Positions 36,322 to 45,328 of a DNA stretch of 64,000 nt are shown here, piece after piece (positions within the stretch are counted from its first letter, which is position 1; every line of letters starts with the position of its first letter). This DNA comes from Asanoa siamensis (GTDB taxonomy: Bacteria; Actinomycetota; Actinomycetes; Mycobacteriales; Micromonosporaceae), in NCBI RefSeq assembly GCF_016862555.1, contig NZ_BONE01000047.1, positions 1-64,000 on the forward strand. Direction: 5' to 3'. The notes beneath the pieces are model-generated. The model searched no databases, was not told the DNA's origin, and was given only the letters and a program-made list of their open reading frames with translations. The position numbers were made by a program, and so were the translations under genes.

Positions 36322-37371
36322 CTATGCGAGGTCCAGCGCCCGCGCGGCGACGAGCACGTCGTTGCGGATCGTGGTGGGTGCGGGCGCCGTCGAGATCGCC
36401 CACTCCGGGTCCTTGAGCCCGTGGCCGGTGACCGTGCAGACCACGGTCGCGCCGCGCGGGATCAGGCCCGCCTCGGCGCTCTGCAGCAGGCCGGCGACGC
36501 TGGCCGCGCTGCCGAGCTCGACGAAGACGCCGACCTCGCGGGCCAGGATCCGGTAGGCGGCGAGGATCTCGCGGTCGGTCACGGCGTCGATCCGCCCGCC
36601 CGACTGGTCGCGGGCGTCGACGGCCTTGGTCCAGCTCGCGGGGTTGCCGATGCGGATCGCGGTCGCGATCGTCGACGGCTCGCGGACCACGCTGCCGGTC
36701 ACGATCGGTGCGGCTCCGGAGGCCTGGAAACCGAACATCCTGGGCGTACGGGTGGCCCTTCCCGCCGCGGCGTCCTCCTGGTAGCCCATCCAGTAGGCGG
36801 CGATGTTGCCGGCGTTGCCCACGGGGAGGCAGTGGATGTCCGGGGCGTCGCCGAGCGCGCCCACGATCTCGAACGCCGCCGTCTTCTGGCCGTGCAGGCG
36901 GTCGATGTTGACGGAGTTGACCAGTGCGACGGGGTATTCGACGGCCAGCTTGGAGGCGAGCCCTAGGCAGTCGTCGAAGTTGCCGGCGACCTGGAGCAGC
37001 TTCGCACCGTGCACCAGCGCCTGGGCGAGCTTGCCCAGCGCGATCTTGCCCTGGGGCACGAGCACCGCGCAGGTCAGCCCGGCCCGCGCGGCGTACGCGG
37101 CGGCGGAGGCGCTGGTGTTGCCCGTGGAGGCGCAGATGATCGCCTTGTTGCCGGCCTCGACCGCCTTGGAGACGGCGACCGTCATGCCGCGATCCTTGAA
37201 CGAACCGGTCGGGTTGGCCCCCTCGACCTTCAGGAAGACCTCGGCGCCGGTACGGGAGGAGAGCACGGGCGCGGGCAGCAGCGGAGTGTTGCCCTCGTAG
37301 AGCGTGACCACCGGGGTTGCCTCGGTCACCGGCAGCCGGTCACGATAAGCGTCGATCAGTCCCCGCCACAT
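36322..37371 (-). CDS. thrC: Threonine synthase
   Basis: A PLP enzyme (349 aa) converting O-phosphohomoserine to Thr. The PLP-binding Lys is in [29 protein letters not shown] binds the phosphate, and [13 protein letters not shown] is the family Gly-rich loop. ATG 37371 has GAGGAG six to seven bases upstream. It is the short form (fold type II, about 350 aa). It normally follows hom directly; here 8 kb of accessory genes lie between hom and thrC. Confidence 0.96.
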   Translation of the reverse strand: MWRGLIDAYRDRLPVTEATPVVTLYEGNTPLLPAPVLSSRTGAEVFLKVEGANPTGSFKDRGMTVAVSKAVEAGNKAIICASTGNTSASAAAYAARAGLTCAVLVPQGKIALGKLAQALVHGAKLLQVAGNFDDCLGLASKLAVEYPVALVNSVNIDRLHGQKTAAFEIVGALGDAPDIHCLPVGNAGNIAAYWMGYQEDAAAGRATRTPRMFGFQASGAAPIVTGSVVREPSTIATAIRIGNPASWTKAVDARDQSGGRIDAVTDREILAAYRILAREVGVFVELGSAASVAGLLQSAEAGLIPRGATVVCTVTGHGLKDPEWAISTAPAPTTIRNDVLVAARALDLA

Positions 37372-37545
37372 GGCGTTCTCCTCGCTGAAATCGGTCACCG
37401 CCAGCGTAGGCACACGCTAAGTGATCTCCATAACCCGGATCGCGGGTTCCACCGCTCGGGACGGCGGTCGCATTTATTGATCCACATGTTCGACCGTGAC
37501 TGATAGCGTGCGGCCCCGGGTACGACGCTCACGGGGAGGCAACAC

Positions 37546-38016
37546 ATGCATCGGAATCGTTTCGTCCTGACCGGGTTCGCTGTCGCGGTGGTGATCGCGG
37601 TGTCGGGTTGCGAGCAGGCGTCCACATCGGAAGGCCCGGCGCAGGCCACCGGCGCGCCGACTCCGGCGGTCACCAGCGCGGCGCCCACGAGTGCGGCCCC
37701 GACCACCGACGCGGCGACGGTGCAGGCGTGCGCGGACATCAAGAAGGACATCGCGGAGAACGCGAAGACGCTCGTCGAGACCGAGAAGATCGGCCCGCCG
37801 GCGGGTCACATCGCGGTCAGCGCCCAGTGGGCGGCCGCGTCGGCGGTGGTCATCTCGCACTCGATCGGCGCGAGCGGCCCGGTCGGCGCCGCGGCCGAGA
37901 AGGTGCAGAAGGAGATGATGGCGTTGAGCGACGAGTACAACAAGTCGGCGAACGCCAAGCCGAGCAAGAAGAAGCTCGAAGCGGCCGTGGCGGAACTCAA
38001 CGCCGCCTGCGCGTGA
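37546..38016 (+). CDS. Putative lipoprotein, unknown function
   Basis: A 156-residue protein with a lipoprotein signal (hydrophobic FVLTGFAVAVVIAV then the lipobox VSGC, Cys22), a Thr/Ala/Pro-rich linker (about 25-55) and a small all-helical domain rich in Lys/Glu (VQACADIKKDIAENAKTLVE; KKLEAAVAELNAACA) with one Cys at each end that may form a disulfide. A GGGGAGG site precedes the ATG. I do not recognise the family. It is followed by a bidirectional terminator. Confidence 0.8.
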   Translation: MHRNRFVLTGFAVAVVIAVSGCEQASTSEGPAQATGAPTPAVTSAAPTSAAPTTDAATVQACADIKKDIAENAKTLVETEKIGPPAGHIAVSAQWAAASAVVISHSIGASGPVGAAAEKVQKEMMALSDEYNKSANAKPSKKKLEAAVAELNAACA

Positions 38017-38022
38017 GGTTCG

Positions 38023-38058
38023 GCGGCTGTGACCGTCGGCTTCGACGGTCACAGCCGC
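38023..38058. terminator. Bidirectional terminator between convergent genes
   Basis: A 15-bp perfect stem (38023-38037 with 38044-38058) that can extend to 16 pairs with a four-base loop, lying between the stops of the lipoprotein gene (38016) and the convergent RlpA-like gene (38066). Confidence 0.85.
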
Positions 38059-38065
38059 TCTTCCT

Positions 38066-38695
38066 TCAGCCCACCCGCTCGATCACGGCGCGCCGGATCA
38101 GGTTCTTGCCGGGTTCGCGAACCTGCTCGTAGGCGGCGTTGTTCAGCAGCACGCAGCTACCCGACGGCCCGGTCACCTCGACGGTGGTGCTGCGGTTGTT
38201 GTCGAGGTTGGTGACGCGCAACCGCGTGCCGACGGGAAAGGTCCCACTCGAGGCCCCGGGCGCGGCGGCCTCGTTGAAGAACGTCACGGTCGAGCCGTTG
38301 CAGACGACCTCACCGTTTTCCGGCTGGTCGCCCGTGGGCGGCTTGGCGGCCGGTGCGGTCGTGGCCGGAGCGGGTTCGGCGGGTTGGGCGGGCGCCGGCG
38401 CGACCGGATCGGCGACGACGTTCGCGGTGCAACCGGCGGTGCCGCGGCGCTGCTGGATGAGATCGACGACGGCCTGCCGGTTGGCGATCCGCGCTTCGGA
38501 CTGGGCATCGGGAGCGGCCCGCTGGGCGGCGATGAAGTTCAGGTTGTTACGCAGAGCGGTATCCAGCCCGGCGCAGCTCTCGCCAGCGTTCCCGAGCCCG
38601 GTCCAGACGGCGAACGCCGCCGCGACCAGAGCCACCGCCGCGCCACCGAGAACAACCTTCCGCCCCCGGCCGGTCGTCCTGCTTGTCCTGTACAT
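38066..38695 (-). CDS. Secreted or anchored RlpA-like (double-psi beta-barrel) protein
   Basis: A 209-residue protein. A basic N-terminus and one membrane segment (about 14-33, VVLGGAAVALVAAAFAVW) lead into a helical region with two Cys, a Pro/Ala-rich linker (about 100-125) and a C-terminal domain of about 80 residues. That domain (CNGSTVTFFNEAAAPG, GTRLRVTNLDNNRSTTVEVT, CVLLNNAAYEQV) has the core pattern of the RlpA/barwin double-psi beta barrel, which in other proteins binds or cleaves glycans; the conserved catalytic Asp is not obvious. Two Cys in the barrel may pair. Confidence 0.75.
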   Translation of the reverse strand: MYRTSRTTGRGRKVVLGGAAVALVAAAFAVWTGLGNAGESCAGLDTALRNNLNFIAAQRAAPDAQSEARIANRQAVVDLIQQRRGTAGCTANVVADPVAPAPAQPAEPAPATTAPAAKPPTGDQPENGEVVCNGSTVTFFNEAAAPGASSGTFPVGTRLRVTNLDNNRSTTVEVTGPSGSCVLLNNAAYEQVREPGKNLIRRAVIERVG

Positions 38696-38773
38696 ACACC
38701 GCTCCTCGAAACCATCGGGACTGCCCAGTCACAGCACCAATGCATACGTTCGAAAGCGCGGCGGTGGATTGGT

Positions 38774-39292
38774 TTACATTCCTAAATGTTCCTTAACTCT
38801 CGTCAGGGGACGAACCTGGCGAGGCGTCCTCGGGGTGGACGCACCGGCTTCGATCGCGCGGTGCAGCTCGCCGGCCAGTCGGCTGGCCCGCGGGTAGGGC
38901 CGGAAGCCACGCAGGCCCGCCTGATAGTCGATGTAGGACCGGCTCTTGTGCATCGCGGACGAGAACGACCGGCCCATCGCGTTCAAGATGATCGACTGTT
39001 CGACATGGCCGGCCTCCCACGCGATGGCGATGGTCTCCATGACCGCCAAGGCATGATGGAGATCGCGGCGCTGCTCCTCGGTGAGCTGGTCGAACGTCTC
39101 CTCCGTCAGGCCCGGCAGGCACTGGTGCATGACCCGGCGGCCGGCGCGGGCGGACGAGGCGAGGTAGCGCTCCTGCAGGTCCAGGAACATCTTCAGCCGG
39201 TCGGCCCTGGTCGTGCGGCGAAAGCCCCAGACGGCGACGCAGAGGCTGACGACCGGCGACAGCACCGCCACGTAGATCGACGCGGAGCTCAT
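38774..39292 (-). CDS. Membrane-anchored helical protein (DUF4760-like), third gene of the nitrilase-ATPase cluster
   Basis: A 172-residue protein with an N-terminal membrane helix (IYVAVLSPVVSLCVAVWGF) followed by a cytoplasmic helical domain (ADRLKMFLDLQERYL, LHHALAVMETIAIAWEAGH, AMHKSRSYIDYQAG). The pattern of a TM helix plus RxxxFxDLxxR-like and VMETIAI-like helices resembles DUF4760, a family of unknown function; this assignment is tentative. ATG 39292 starts seven bases after the stop of the upstream gene, so it is in the same transcript as the genes at 39300 and probably 39821. Confidence 0.75.
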   Translation of the reverse strand: MSSASIYVAVLSPVVSLCVAVWGFRRTTRADRLKMFLDLQERYLASSARAGRRVMHQCLPGLTEETFDQLTEEQRRDLHHALAVMETIAIAWEAGHVEQSIILNAMGRSFSSAMHKSRSYIDYQAGLRGFRPYPRASRLAGELHRAIEAGASTPRTPRQVRPLTRVKEHLGM

Positions 39293-39299
39293 GGCGCCG

Positions 39300-39731
39300 T
39301 CACCGCGCGCTGTGCTCGCGTCTGGACAGGACGCTCTCACCACCACGCTCCCCGGCCAGCACGGGTCTGTGCGCCCGCGCGACCGGCTGGCGGTAGCGGT
39401 TCCGAAGCCTGTCGACGAGCTGGAAGAGGCCTGTGTGCACGGCGTCGCGGAAGGTGTGGGGAGTCGCGGAGTAGAGCCACCTCAGGGCCGCCATCGTGCC
39501 GTTGCTGCGTACCTCCTGCTCGAGTTTCTCGAGTTGGGTGTCGTCGCAGTTCTGCACGATCAACCGTCCGATGATGAACTCCAGATCCTCGCGGACCGAC
39601 AGGCGTTCGTCGTCGGTCAGGTCGGCCAGGCCGTGCTGCTCGAAGAAGTGCGAGTGCACGCGTAACGCCGCGTGCACCTGGGCCAGGTCGTCGACGATGG
39701 TCCGTTCCTCCGGCGTGTTCGGCGTGGTCAT
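39300..39731 (-). CDS. Hypothetical helical protein, second gene of the nitrilase-ATPase cluster
   Basis: A 143-residue soluble, charged, all-helical protein (VDDLAQVHAALRVHSHFFEQ; LEKLEQEVRSNGTMAALRW; AVHTGLFQLVDRLRNRY) with an Arg-rich tail. I recognise no domain. AAGGGGG lies seven bases before the ATG. It is 89 bp downstream of the nitrilase-ATPase fusion and seven bases upstream of the DUF4760-like gene. The tight spacing with the latter suggests the two products work together. Confidence 0.72.
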   Translation of the reverse strand: MTTPNTPEERTIVDDLAQVHAALRVHSHFFEQHGLADLTDDERLSVREDLEFIIGRLIVQNCDDTQLEKLEQEVRSNGTMAALRWLYSATPHTFRDAVHTGLFQLVDRLRNRYRQPVARAHRPVLAGERGGESVLSRREHSAR

Positions 39732-39820
39732 CGCGACCCCCTTCTTCCGGCCCCGTCGCGGTTCGTGCCCGCCCCGTCGGCGGCTTCGTCAACTCGAATC
39801 ATGGCATGCCGTGTCGTTTC

Positions 39821-42800
39821 CTACCGGTTTGTCTGATATGGGTCGTCGGGAAACTCCGGGTCGCTCTCCGTCGGCGGGAAGAAGTCGCCGGACGCGATCC
39901 GGATGCGCCTGTCACGGCTGATGCGCGCCTGCCGCACCTCGTCGCGACTCAGCCACATCTTCTCGTCGATCATGCTGGTCTCGATCAGCCGGCGTGCGCC
40001 GGGAAAGCCCTTGTCGGGGCTGGCGGGTGGCATGCCGAGGCTCAGCGTGGTGCTCCGTTCGCCGAGGAGCACCTGGGCCACCGCGTGGTAGCGCCCCGGG
40101 TTCCGCAGCCATTTCGGGTCGACTCCCATTTCTTTGCTGAGCAATTTCGCGTCACTCGGCGAAGCGCTGAACACCACGCGGTTGGCCACGTTGCTCATCA
40201 CCGCCTCGTAAAGCTGTTTCGATTCGCTCTTCGTGAATCGGGAGTCGGTCAACTGATGCAGGCTCTGGTTGGCGAGGACCAGGCCGAGGCCGAATTTCCG
40301 GCCCTCCGCGATCATCGTTTCGAAGCCGCATTCGGCGAAGAACTGGAACTCGTCGACATAGAGATAGAAGGGTTGCGGCTCGCCACCCGCCGCGTGCCGC
40401 CGGTAGACCGCGGCGAGAATGCGCTCCTGGATGAAGTTGCCGAGGAGCGCGGCCGCCGACCGGCTCAGCGCGTATTCCGGGATCTTGACCAGAAGCACGC
40501 CGCCGCCATGGACGACCTGGTCGATGGAGACGGACGACGGACCACCCGCGAGCACGTGGCCCAGCACGCCTTCGTGGGAGATCTCGCTGAACTTGGACAG
40601 CGCGCGGGTGAGCACCTGTGAGATGTCCGCGCGGCTGAGTCCGTCGAAGTTCAACCAGCGGTCCTTGAGCGCGACGTCGGCCAGGGAGTGGCTTATCCAT
40701 CGTCGACTCTTATCGTTACGAAGGATACGGACAATATCGAGGATCGTTGGTTCCTTGAGAGGATAGCTTTCATCGTTGATCGACTCAAGCGTGAGCCGCA
40801 TGAGATCCTCGAACCGCGACCCGTACGACTCGTACGGTGACTGCTTTATCAGCAGCTGGATGAAACGCTCCATGGCGAGAATACGGTCGTCGCCCGCCTT
40901 GACGTCCAGGTCGAGCGGGTTGAGTACCGGCAGATGCGATTCGTTCTCGAAATCCAGCAAAACGACATTCTCGCGGTCCGCGACATGGCCCAGCAGAAAA
41001 TCGACGAGATCACCGTGTGGATCTATTACCGCTATGCCGCGTTTCTGTCGCAGGTCCTCCCGGGCCATCAGCTTCAGCAGGTTGGTCTTGCCCGCGCCGG
41101 TCTGCCCCATGATGTGCAGATGCCGCAGCCGTGCCTCGGTGGGCAGTCTGATGTCCAGGCCGCCCTGTGCACGATCCACAGTGGTCGGTGATGTCCCCAG
41201 ATACACGCCGTGCGCCGGCAGGTTGACCTCGGCCAGCCCGTCCAGCGGCGCGGTCTCGACGGCCAGATCGTCCTCGCGGCGCAGCAACTCGAACGGCGGA
41301 TGGAAAAGACGAAGGGCTTCCGCGGGGCGGAGTCCGGTCTGGGCGGGGCCGTCGCCGGCGGGGTGGGCGCCGTCCGCCGGCACCACGTCGAACGGCTCGG
41401 CGCCGAAGATCGCGTTGCCGATCGAACCCAGCACGTGCGGACCGAGTTCAGTCGCGGCGGATACCAGGATCGCGACTTCCAGGTTCGCTTTCGCGGCGCG
41501 ATCCTCGGCCGCGGCCCGCCGCAGGAAGGCGGCGGCCCGCCGATCCGTCTCCGACAGGAAGGACCGCAGCCCCACGTCCTCGTGGCTCGGCTCACGTTGG
41601 GGATCCTTGGCAAGCACGCGATGGCAGGTGAGCTGGAGGCTCATCGGCCCGCGCTGCAGTTGCAGGTAGCTGACCACGTGGCTCCAGTCCTCGGCACTGA
41701 ACGGCGTGACGTCGTTGTGCGGGCGGAGCTCGTAGCCGTAGGGCAGGTTGGACGTCGGCTCCGCCGACGTGGGTGACAGCCGCCAACCGGCCTGCAGCGC
41801 CACCTCCAGTTGGGCCCCGAGCCCGTCCGCCAGGTCCATCTGGTGGCCGAGGTCGTCGGACTCGGTGATCGCCAGTGCGTCCAGCGTCGGCACGAGTCCC
41901 CCGCCGGTTCGCTCGGTCGTGCTCAACCGGTAGATCAGGCGCACCGACTCGTCGTGGCTCAACGACAGTCCACGCAGGACGTTCAACTGCTGTGCGAACC
42001 CGGCCAGCGGGTCGACCCCGTTGCGCGGGATCAGCCGCCGTTTGAAGAACGTCGAGCCGAGCCCCGGCATCGCCCCGTTGCTGTCGACGTGCGTGCCCTG
42101 GACGGTGGCCCGCAGCTCGGGGCGCACGTCGGGCTCGAGCCTGCCGCGGAGCTTCCGCAGGGCGTCGATGTGGCCGCCCAGACCCAGGGGCGAGTCCTGC
42201 CGACTCAGCGCCGGTTGCCAGATGTCCAGCAACGCGCCCAGCACCCGGTAGCGCTGCTCGCTCTCCGACTCGACCTGGCTCAGCCGGAGGTGCGTCTTGA
42301 GGAGCCGCAGGCCCTCCGCGTCGCGGAAGTTGCGATAACGGACGTGCAACGCGTCGACTGCGGTGCGCAACAGCTCGTTGACGCCTTTCGTATCGGCGAC
42401 ATAGCGCTGCGCGGCGCTCAGATAGGCACCCACCACGTCCTTCTGGAGCGGGAGCTCCCAACCGGACAGCTCTTCCGCGATCGACGAGGCGCTCAGCTCC
42501 GCACGGTCGCGACCCGGCGCGCCGTAGAGCATGGCCGATCGGTGGACGATGCGGTTGTGCGTCGGCGTGGTCGAGCTCGGCGAGGCCGCGTAGCCCGTGC
42601 AGTCGGCTATCACCACGCCTTCCGCCGGGGGAAGGGGTTGCGTCCCCTTGTCGTCGATGAAGTCCAGGCCACCCATCCGGGGCACCACGATCGCACTGCC
42701 ACCCGCGTCCGCGCGGTTGGCGATGACGGTGACGAAATCACGGTTCTTGGCGTAGAAGTCGGCGACCGGGTTCGTCATGGCCGCGACGAGAGCGAGCTGT

Positions 42801-43477
42801 GGCGTACCGCCGTTGTCCCGCCACGCGTACCCGGCCTTGAGGTAGTCCATGCATATCGCCAGACCCACGACATATTGACGGTCGTGAGCGGTCAGCTTGA
42901 CCTCGTCGATTCCCGTGCCCGGAGTTAGATGCTCGCCCTCGGCCCCGAACTTCTTGGTCACGAGGTGGAGCTGTTTGGCGTCCACGTAGACGGCGCAGTT
43001 GTTTCGCACGGCCGCCGAACCGCCGAACCCCAAACTGCTCAAGGTCTCCAGATCGGCGTCGTCGCGGAGTTCGCCGATACCGGCGAACAACGCGAGTTTC
43101 TCGCGGTAACCAACCAGGATCTCGACGAGATCGACCGGCACCAGATACTCGGGAAATACCGCCACGTCCACGCGCTCGGCGACGAGGAAGTCGAGGATCT
43201 GCTTCAGTTTCAGGCGGAGATTCTCGATCGCGCGGTCCCGCGCCTTGTCGATCGCTCGCCCGGTGGCATCGCTGAGGCTTCCGTCCAGATGCAGGTCGGC
43301 GATCGCATGGCCGCCCTTCGACGCCAGTGGGGCGGCCCAGTCGAGCAACGGCTCGTCAGGCGCCCAATGCGAACCTCTGACAGTGCTCAGATTCGGCGTA
43401 TAAGACAATTGGACCGCGGCGAGACGAAGGACGTCCGCGCGTGACGTCGGGGCAATGTTCGCGCTGACTTCCGCCAT
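39821..43477 (-). CDS. Nitrilase-superfamily domain fused to HerA/TraG-type ATPase
   Basis: A 1218-residue fusion. Residues about 15-325 form a carbon-nitrogen hydrolase domain with the Glu-Lys-Cys triad apparently intact: Glu110 in VFPEYLVP, Lys175/176 in VTKKFG, Cys209 in LAICMDY. Residues about 330-760 are a helical middle region of unknown type. Residues about 765-1165 are a HerA/VirD4/TraG-like pumping ATPase: Walker A GQTGAGKT (791-798), IDPHGD (818-823), Walker B YLYVDEFQFF (1038-1047, catalytic Glu1043) and a sensor-like ANQSLHQL (1069-1076). No membrane helix is seen. Its codon and base use is a little less GC-rich than the neighbours, suggesting transfer. The two small genes downstream are probably co-transcribed. 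A role in defence or DNA transfer is inference. Confidence 0.9.
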   Translation of the reverse strand: MAEVSANIAPTSRADVLRLAAVQLSYTPNLSTVRGSHWAPDEPLLDWAAPLASKGGHAIADLHLDGSLSDATGRAIDKARDRAIENLRLKLKQILDFLVAERVDVAVFPEYLVPVDLVEILVGYREKLALFAGIGELRDDADLETLSSLGFGGSAAVRNNCAVYVDAKQLHLVTKKFGAEGEHLTPGTGIDEVKLTAHDRQYVVGLAICMDYLKAGYAWRDNGGTPQLALVAAMTNPVADFYAKNRDFVTVIANRADAGGSAIVVPRMGGLDFIDDKGTQPLPPAEGVVIADCTGYAASPSSTTPTHNRIVHRSAMLYGAPGRDRAELSASSIAEELSGWELPLQKDVVGAYLSAAQRYVADTKGVNELLRTAVDALHVRYRNFRDAEGLRLLKTHLRLSQVESESEQRYRVLGALLDIWQPALSRQDSPLGLGGHIDALRKLRGRLEPDVRPELRATVQGTHVDSNGAMPGLGSTFFKRRLIPRNGVDPLAGFAQQLNVLRGLSLSHDESVRLIYRLSTTERTGGGLVPTLDALAITESDDLGHQMDLADGLGAQLEVALQAGWRLSPTSAEPTSNLPYGYELRPHNDVTPFSAEDWSHVVSYLQLQRGPMSLQLTCHRVLAKDPQREPSHEDVGLRSFLSETDRRAAAFLRRAAAEDRAAKANLEVAILVSAATELGPHVLGSIGNAIFGAEPFDVVPADGAHPAGDGPAQTGLRPAEALRLFHPPFELLRREDDLAVETAPLDGLAEVNLPAHGVYLGTSPTTVDRAQGGLDIRLPTEARLRHLHIMGQTGAGKTNLLKLMAREDLRQKRGIAVIDPHGDLVDFLLGHVADRENVVLLDFENESHLPVLNPLDLDVKAGDDRILAMERFIQLLIKQSPYESYGSRFEDLMRLTLESINDESYPLKEPTILDIVRILRNDKSRRWISHSLADVALKDRWLNFDGLSRADISQVLTRALSKFSEISHEGVLGHVLAGGPSSVSIDQVVHGGGVLLVKIPEYALSRSAAALLGNFIQERILAAVYRRHAAGGEPQPFYLYVDEFQFFAECGFETMIAEGRKFGLGLVLANQSLHQLTDSRFTKSESKQLYEAVMSNVANRVVFSASPSDAKLLSKEMGVDPKWLRNPGRYHAVAQVLLGERSTTLSLGMPPASPDKGFPGARRLIETSMIDEKMWLSRDEVRQARISRDRRIRIASGDFFPPTESDPEFPDDPYQTNR

Positions 43478-43739
43478 TGTGCGGATCCTTTTCGTAGATC
43501 TCCTGTCGGGTCAACCACTCCTGCCTAACCGGGTCGGATTAGCGAGGTTACGGGTGTGTCGCAATTCGGCATGTCAGGTACTCATAAGCGGGTCATTCGG
43601 GCTAATAGGTATGACTATAGGGAGGCGCCGGCATCATCACCATCGGGCAAATCCAGCTTGCACCGTATGAGGTACGCCGTTCATCTGAGTGCGGTCACCT
43701 TGCGTGTTGCCGCCATTCCACCGCGTGGCTGTCGCCCGG
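43478..43739. promoter_or_regulatory. AT-richer promoter region of the nitrilase-ATPase cluster
   Basis: No gene is supported in this 262-bp stretch between the fusion gene start and the ArsR-like gene end. On the minus strand AAAGGA lies ten bases before the ATG at 43477, and an imperfect palindrome with CTAA and TTAG ends lies at about 43525-43542. The lower GC supports a promoter here; exact -35 and -10 boxes are not assigned. Confidence 0.4.
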
Positions 43740-44726
43740 CTAATCGAGCATTCGGTCCATCACCGCGGTGCCCAGGGGTGAGCGGCGGTAGCGGATCTCG
43801 TGGCGGTGGCGTTCGCTGGTGACGAAGCCTGCCTCGCGCAGCACCGTCAGGTGTTCCGAGACCGTTGCCGGCGACAGGGCGTGGCGGTGGGCCAGCGTCG
43901 TGGTCGTGGCCGGGTCCGTCAGGCCGATCAGCAGCGCCGCCCGCGTGCGGCCGATCAGGCGGCCCAAAGCCACGTCCGTCGTGCCGCGCGGCTCCTGCCA
44001 CAGGCCGCCCGTGCCGCGGGCCGGGTAGATGACCGTCGGCTGCCATGGTTCGTCGAGGACCACCACCACCTGGTCCCATTTGAACGCGCTCGGCATCAGC
44101 AGCAGGCCCGCGCCCGCGAGGTCGCGGTGTTCCGCGTCCCCGCGCGTGCGGGTCAGGGTGTTGTCGTGCCAGCGCAGCGTCGGGTGCAGTTCCGCGAAGA
44201 GGCGGTCCAGGCCGCCCTCCGCGAGGCGTCTCGTCTGGAAGCTGACGTCCGCGTCGAGCAGGGCGCGTACCCGCGGCCAGACCGGCTCGACGAGTTCCCG
44301 CCACACGGTGCGGATCAGGTCGGTCAGCCGGGCCAGCACCTCGACCGGGTCGCCGAGCAGGCGCCTGCCCACCTCCGTGTCGGCCGCGCCGGGGCGCTCG
44401 CCGAGCGAGCGGCCGATCTCCGCCGCGACCCGGTCGGGCGGCGTCGCCGCGATCCGGGCCAGGTCGTCGTCGATCGTCGCCAGCGGGCCGATCGGTGGTG
44501 GCGCCAGGAAGTCGGGCGTGTAACCCCGCCGCGGCTGCAGCAGCGTGATCGGCCGCAGGTCCAGGCGGGCGACCCGGTCCGCGACGCCGGTCAGCCAACG
44601 TGCGTGCTGGCCCGGTGCCTCCTCCGCCGACGTCAGCCGGATCGCCGAGATCGTCTCGAACGCCGGCGAGATCGCGAAGCGGCAGCGCAGCAGGTCGGCG
44701 GCGGTGAACCGCAGGGTGACCGGCAT
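43740..44726 (-). CDS. ArsR-type winged-helix regulator with N-terminal DUF5937-like domain
   Basis: A 328-residue regulator. The last ~90 residues are an ArsR winged helix (TDPATTTTLAHRHALSPATVSEHLTVLREAGFVTSERHRHEIRYRRS), with the recognition helix at SPATVSEHL. The first ~230 residues (MPVTLRFTAADLLRCRFAIS...) are the DUF5937-like region typical of actinobacterial ArsR-like regulators. There are no metal-binding Cys. GGGAG precedes the ATG. It is divergent from the TPR gene (113-bp gap) and sits upstream of the nitrilase-ATPase cluster in the same direction, 262 bp apart, so control of that cluster is possible but unproven. Confidence 0.85.
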   Translation of the reverse strand: MPVTLRFTAADLLRCRFAISPAFETISAIRLTSAEEAPGQHARWLTGVADRVARLDLRPITLLQPRRGYTPDFLAPPPIGPLATIDDDLARIAATPPDRVAAEIGRSLGERPGAADTEVGRRLLGDPVEVLARLTDLIRTVWRELVEPVWPRVRALLDADVSFQTRRLAEGGLDRLFAELHPTLRWHDNTLTRTRGDAEHRDLAGAGLLLMPSAFKWDQVVVVLDEPWQPTVIYPARGTGGLWQEPRGTTDVALGRLIGRTRAALLIGLTDPATTTTLAHRHALSPATVSEHLTVLREAGFVTSERHRHEIRYRRSPLGTAVMDRMLD

Positions 44727-44839
44727 GCCGCGCTCCCGTGAGCTAGAAGATTCGGCGACCGCCGAATCACTGGTGGCAGTTTAGCCAGGCCGCCCAGGAT
44801 GGGGCCCGTTGTGACGATCGAGGGACGGAGACAGCAGAG

Positions 44840-45328
44840 ATGACCACCGCCGACTGGGAGCGCCGGGTGGCCGCGGCCTGGGCCGAGCTGGACAGCCACG
44901 AGCCGGACGCGTTCGTGCGGCTGATCGGCGGGCTCGCGGACGAGCTGCCCGCCGACAGCCCCGAAGCGCTGTTCGAGCGGGCCTGCGCCTGGGACTCCAC
45001 CGGACACTCCGACCGCGCCGTTCCGCTCTACCGGCGGGCGCTCGAGATCGGGCTGACCGGCATCCGGCGGCGCCGCGCGGTCATCCAGATGTCCAGCTCC
45101 CTGCGGAACATCGGGCGGGCGCAGGAGAGCGTGGAGCTGCTGACGGCCGAGCGGGCCGCCGGCAGCGACGAGCTCGACGACGCGATCGCCGCGACCCTCG
45201 CGCTCGCGCTGACCGACGTCGGGCGCGAGCGGGAGGCCGTCTCGGTGGCCGTCGCGGCGCTCGCCCCGCACCTGCCGCGCTACCAGCGATCGATGGCGAA
45301 CTACGCCCGGCTGTTGGTGGAGGGCTAG
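44840..45328 (+). CDS. Tetratricopeptide repeat protein
   Basis: A 162-residue soluble protein of helical repeats (EALFERACAWDSTGHSDRAVPLYRRAL; RRAVIQMSSSLRNIGRAQESV; DAIAATLALALTDVGREREAVSVA), the TPR_5-like family common in actinobacteria. It probably mediates protein-protein contacts; no partner is known. GGAG lies about ten bases before the ATG. The last four bases (CTAG) also form the stop of the convergent hom gene. Confidence 0.85.
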   Translation: MTTADWERRVAAAWAELDSHEPDAFVRLIGGLADELPADSPEALFERACAWDSTGHSDRAVPLYRRALEIGLTGIRRRRAVIQMSSSLRNIGRAQESVELLTAERAAGSDELDDAIAATLALALTDVGREREAVSVAVAALAPHLPRYQRSMANYARLLVEG

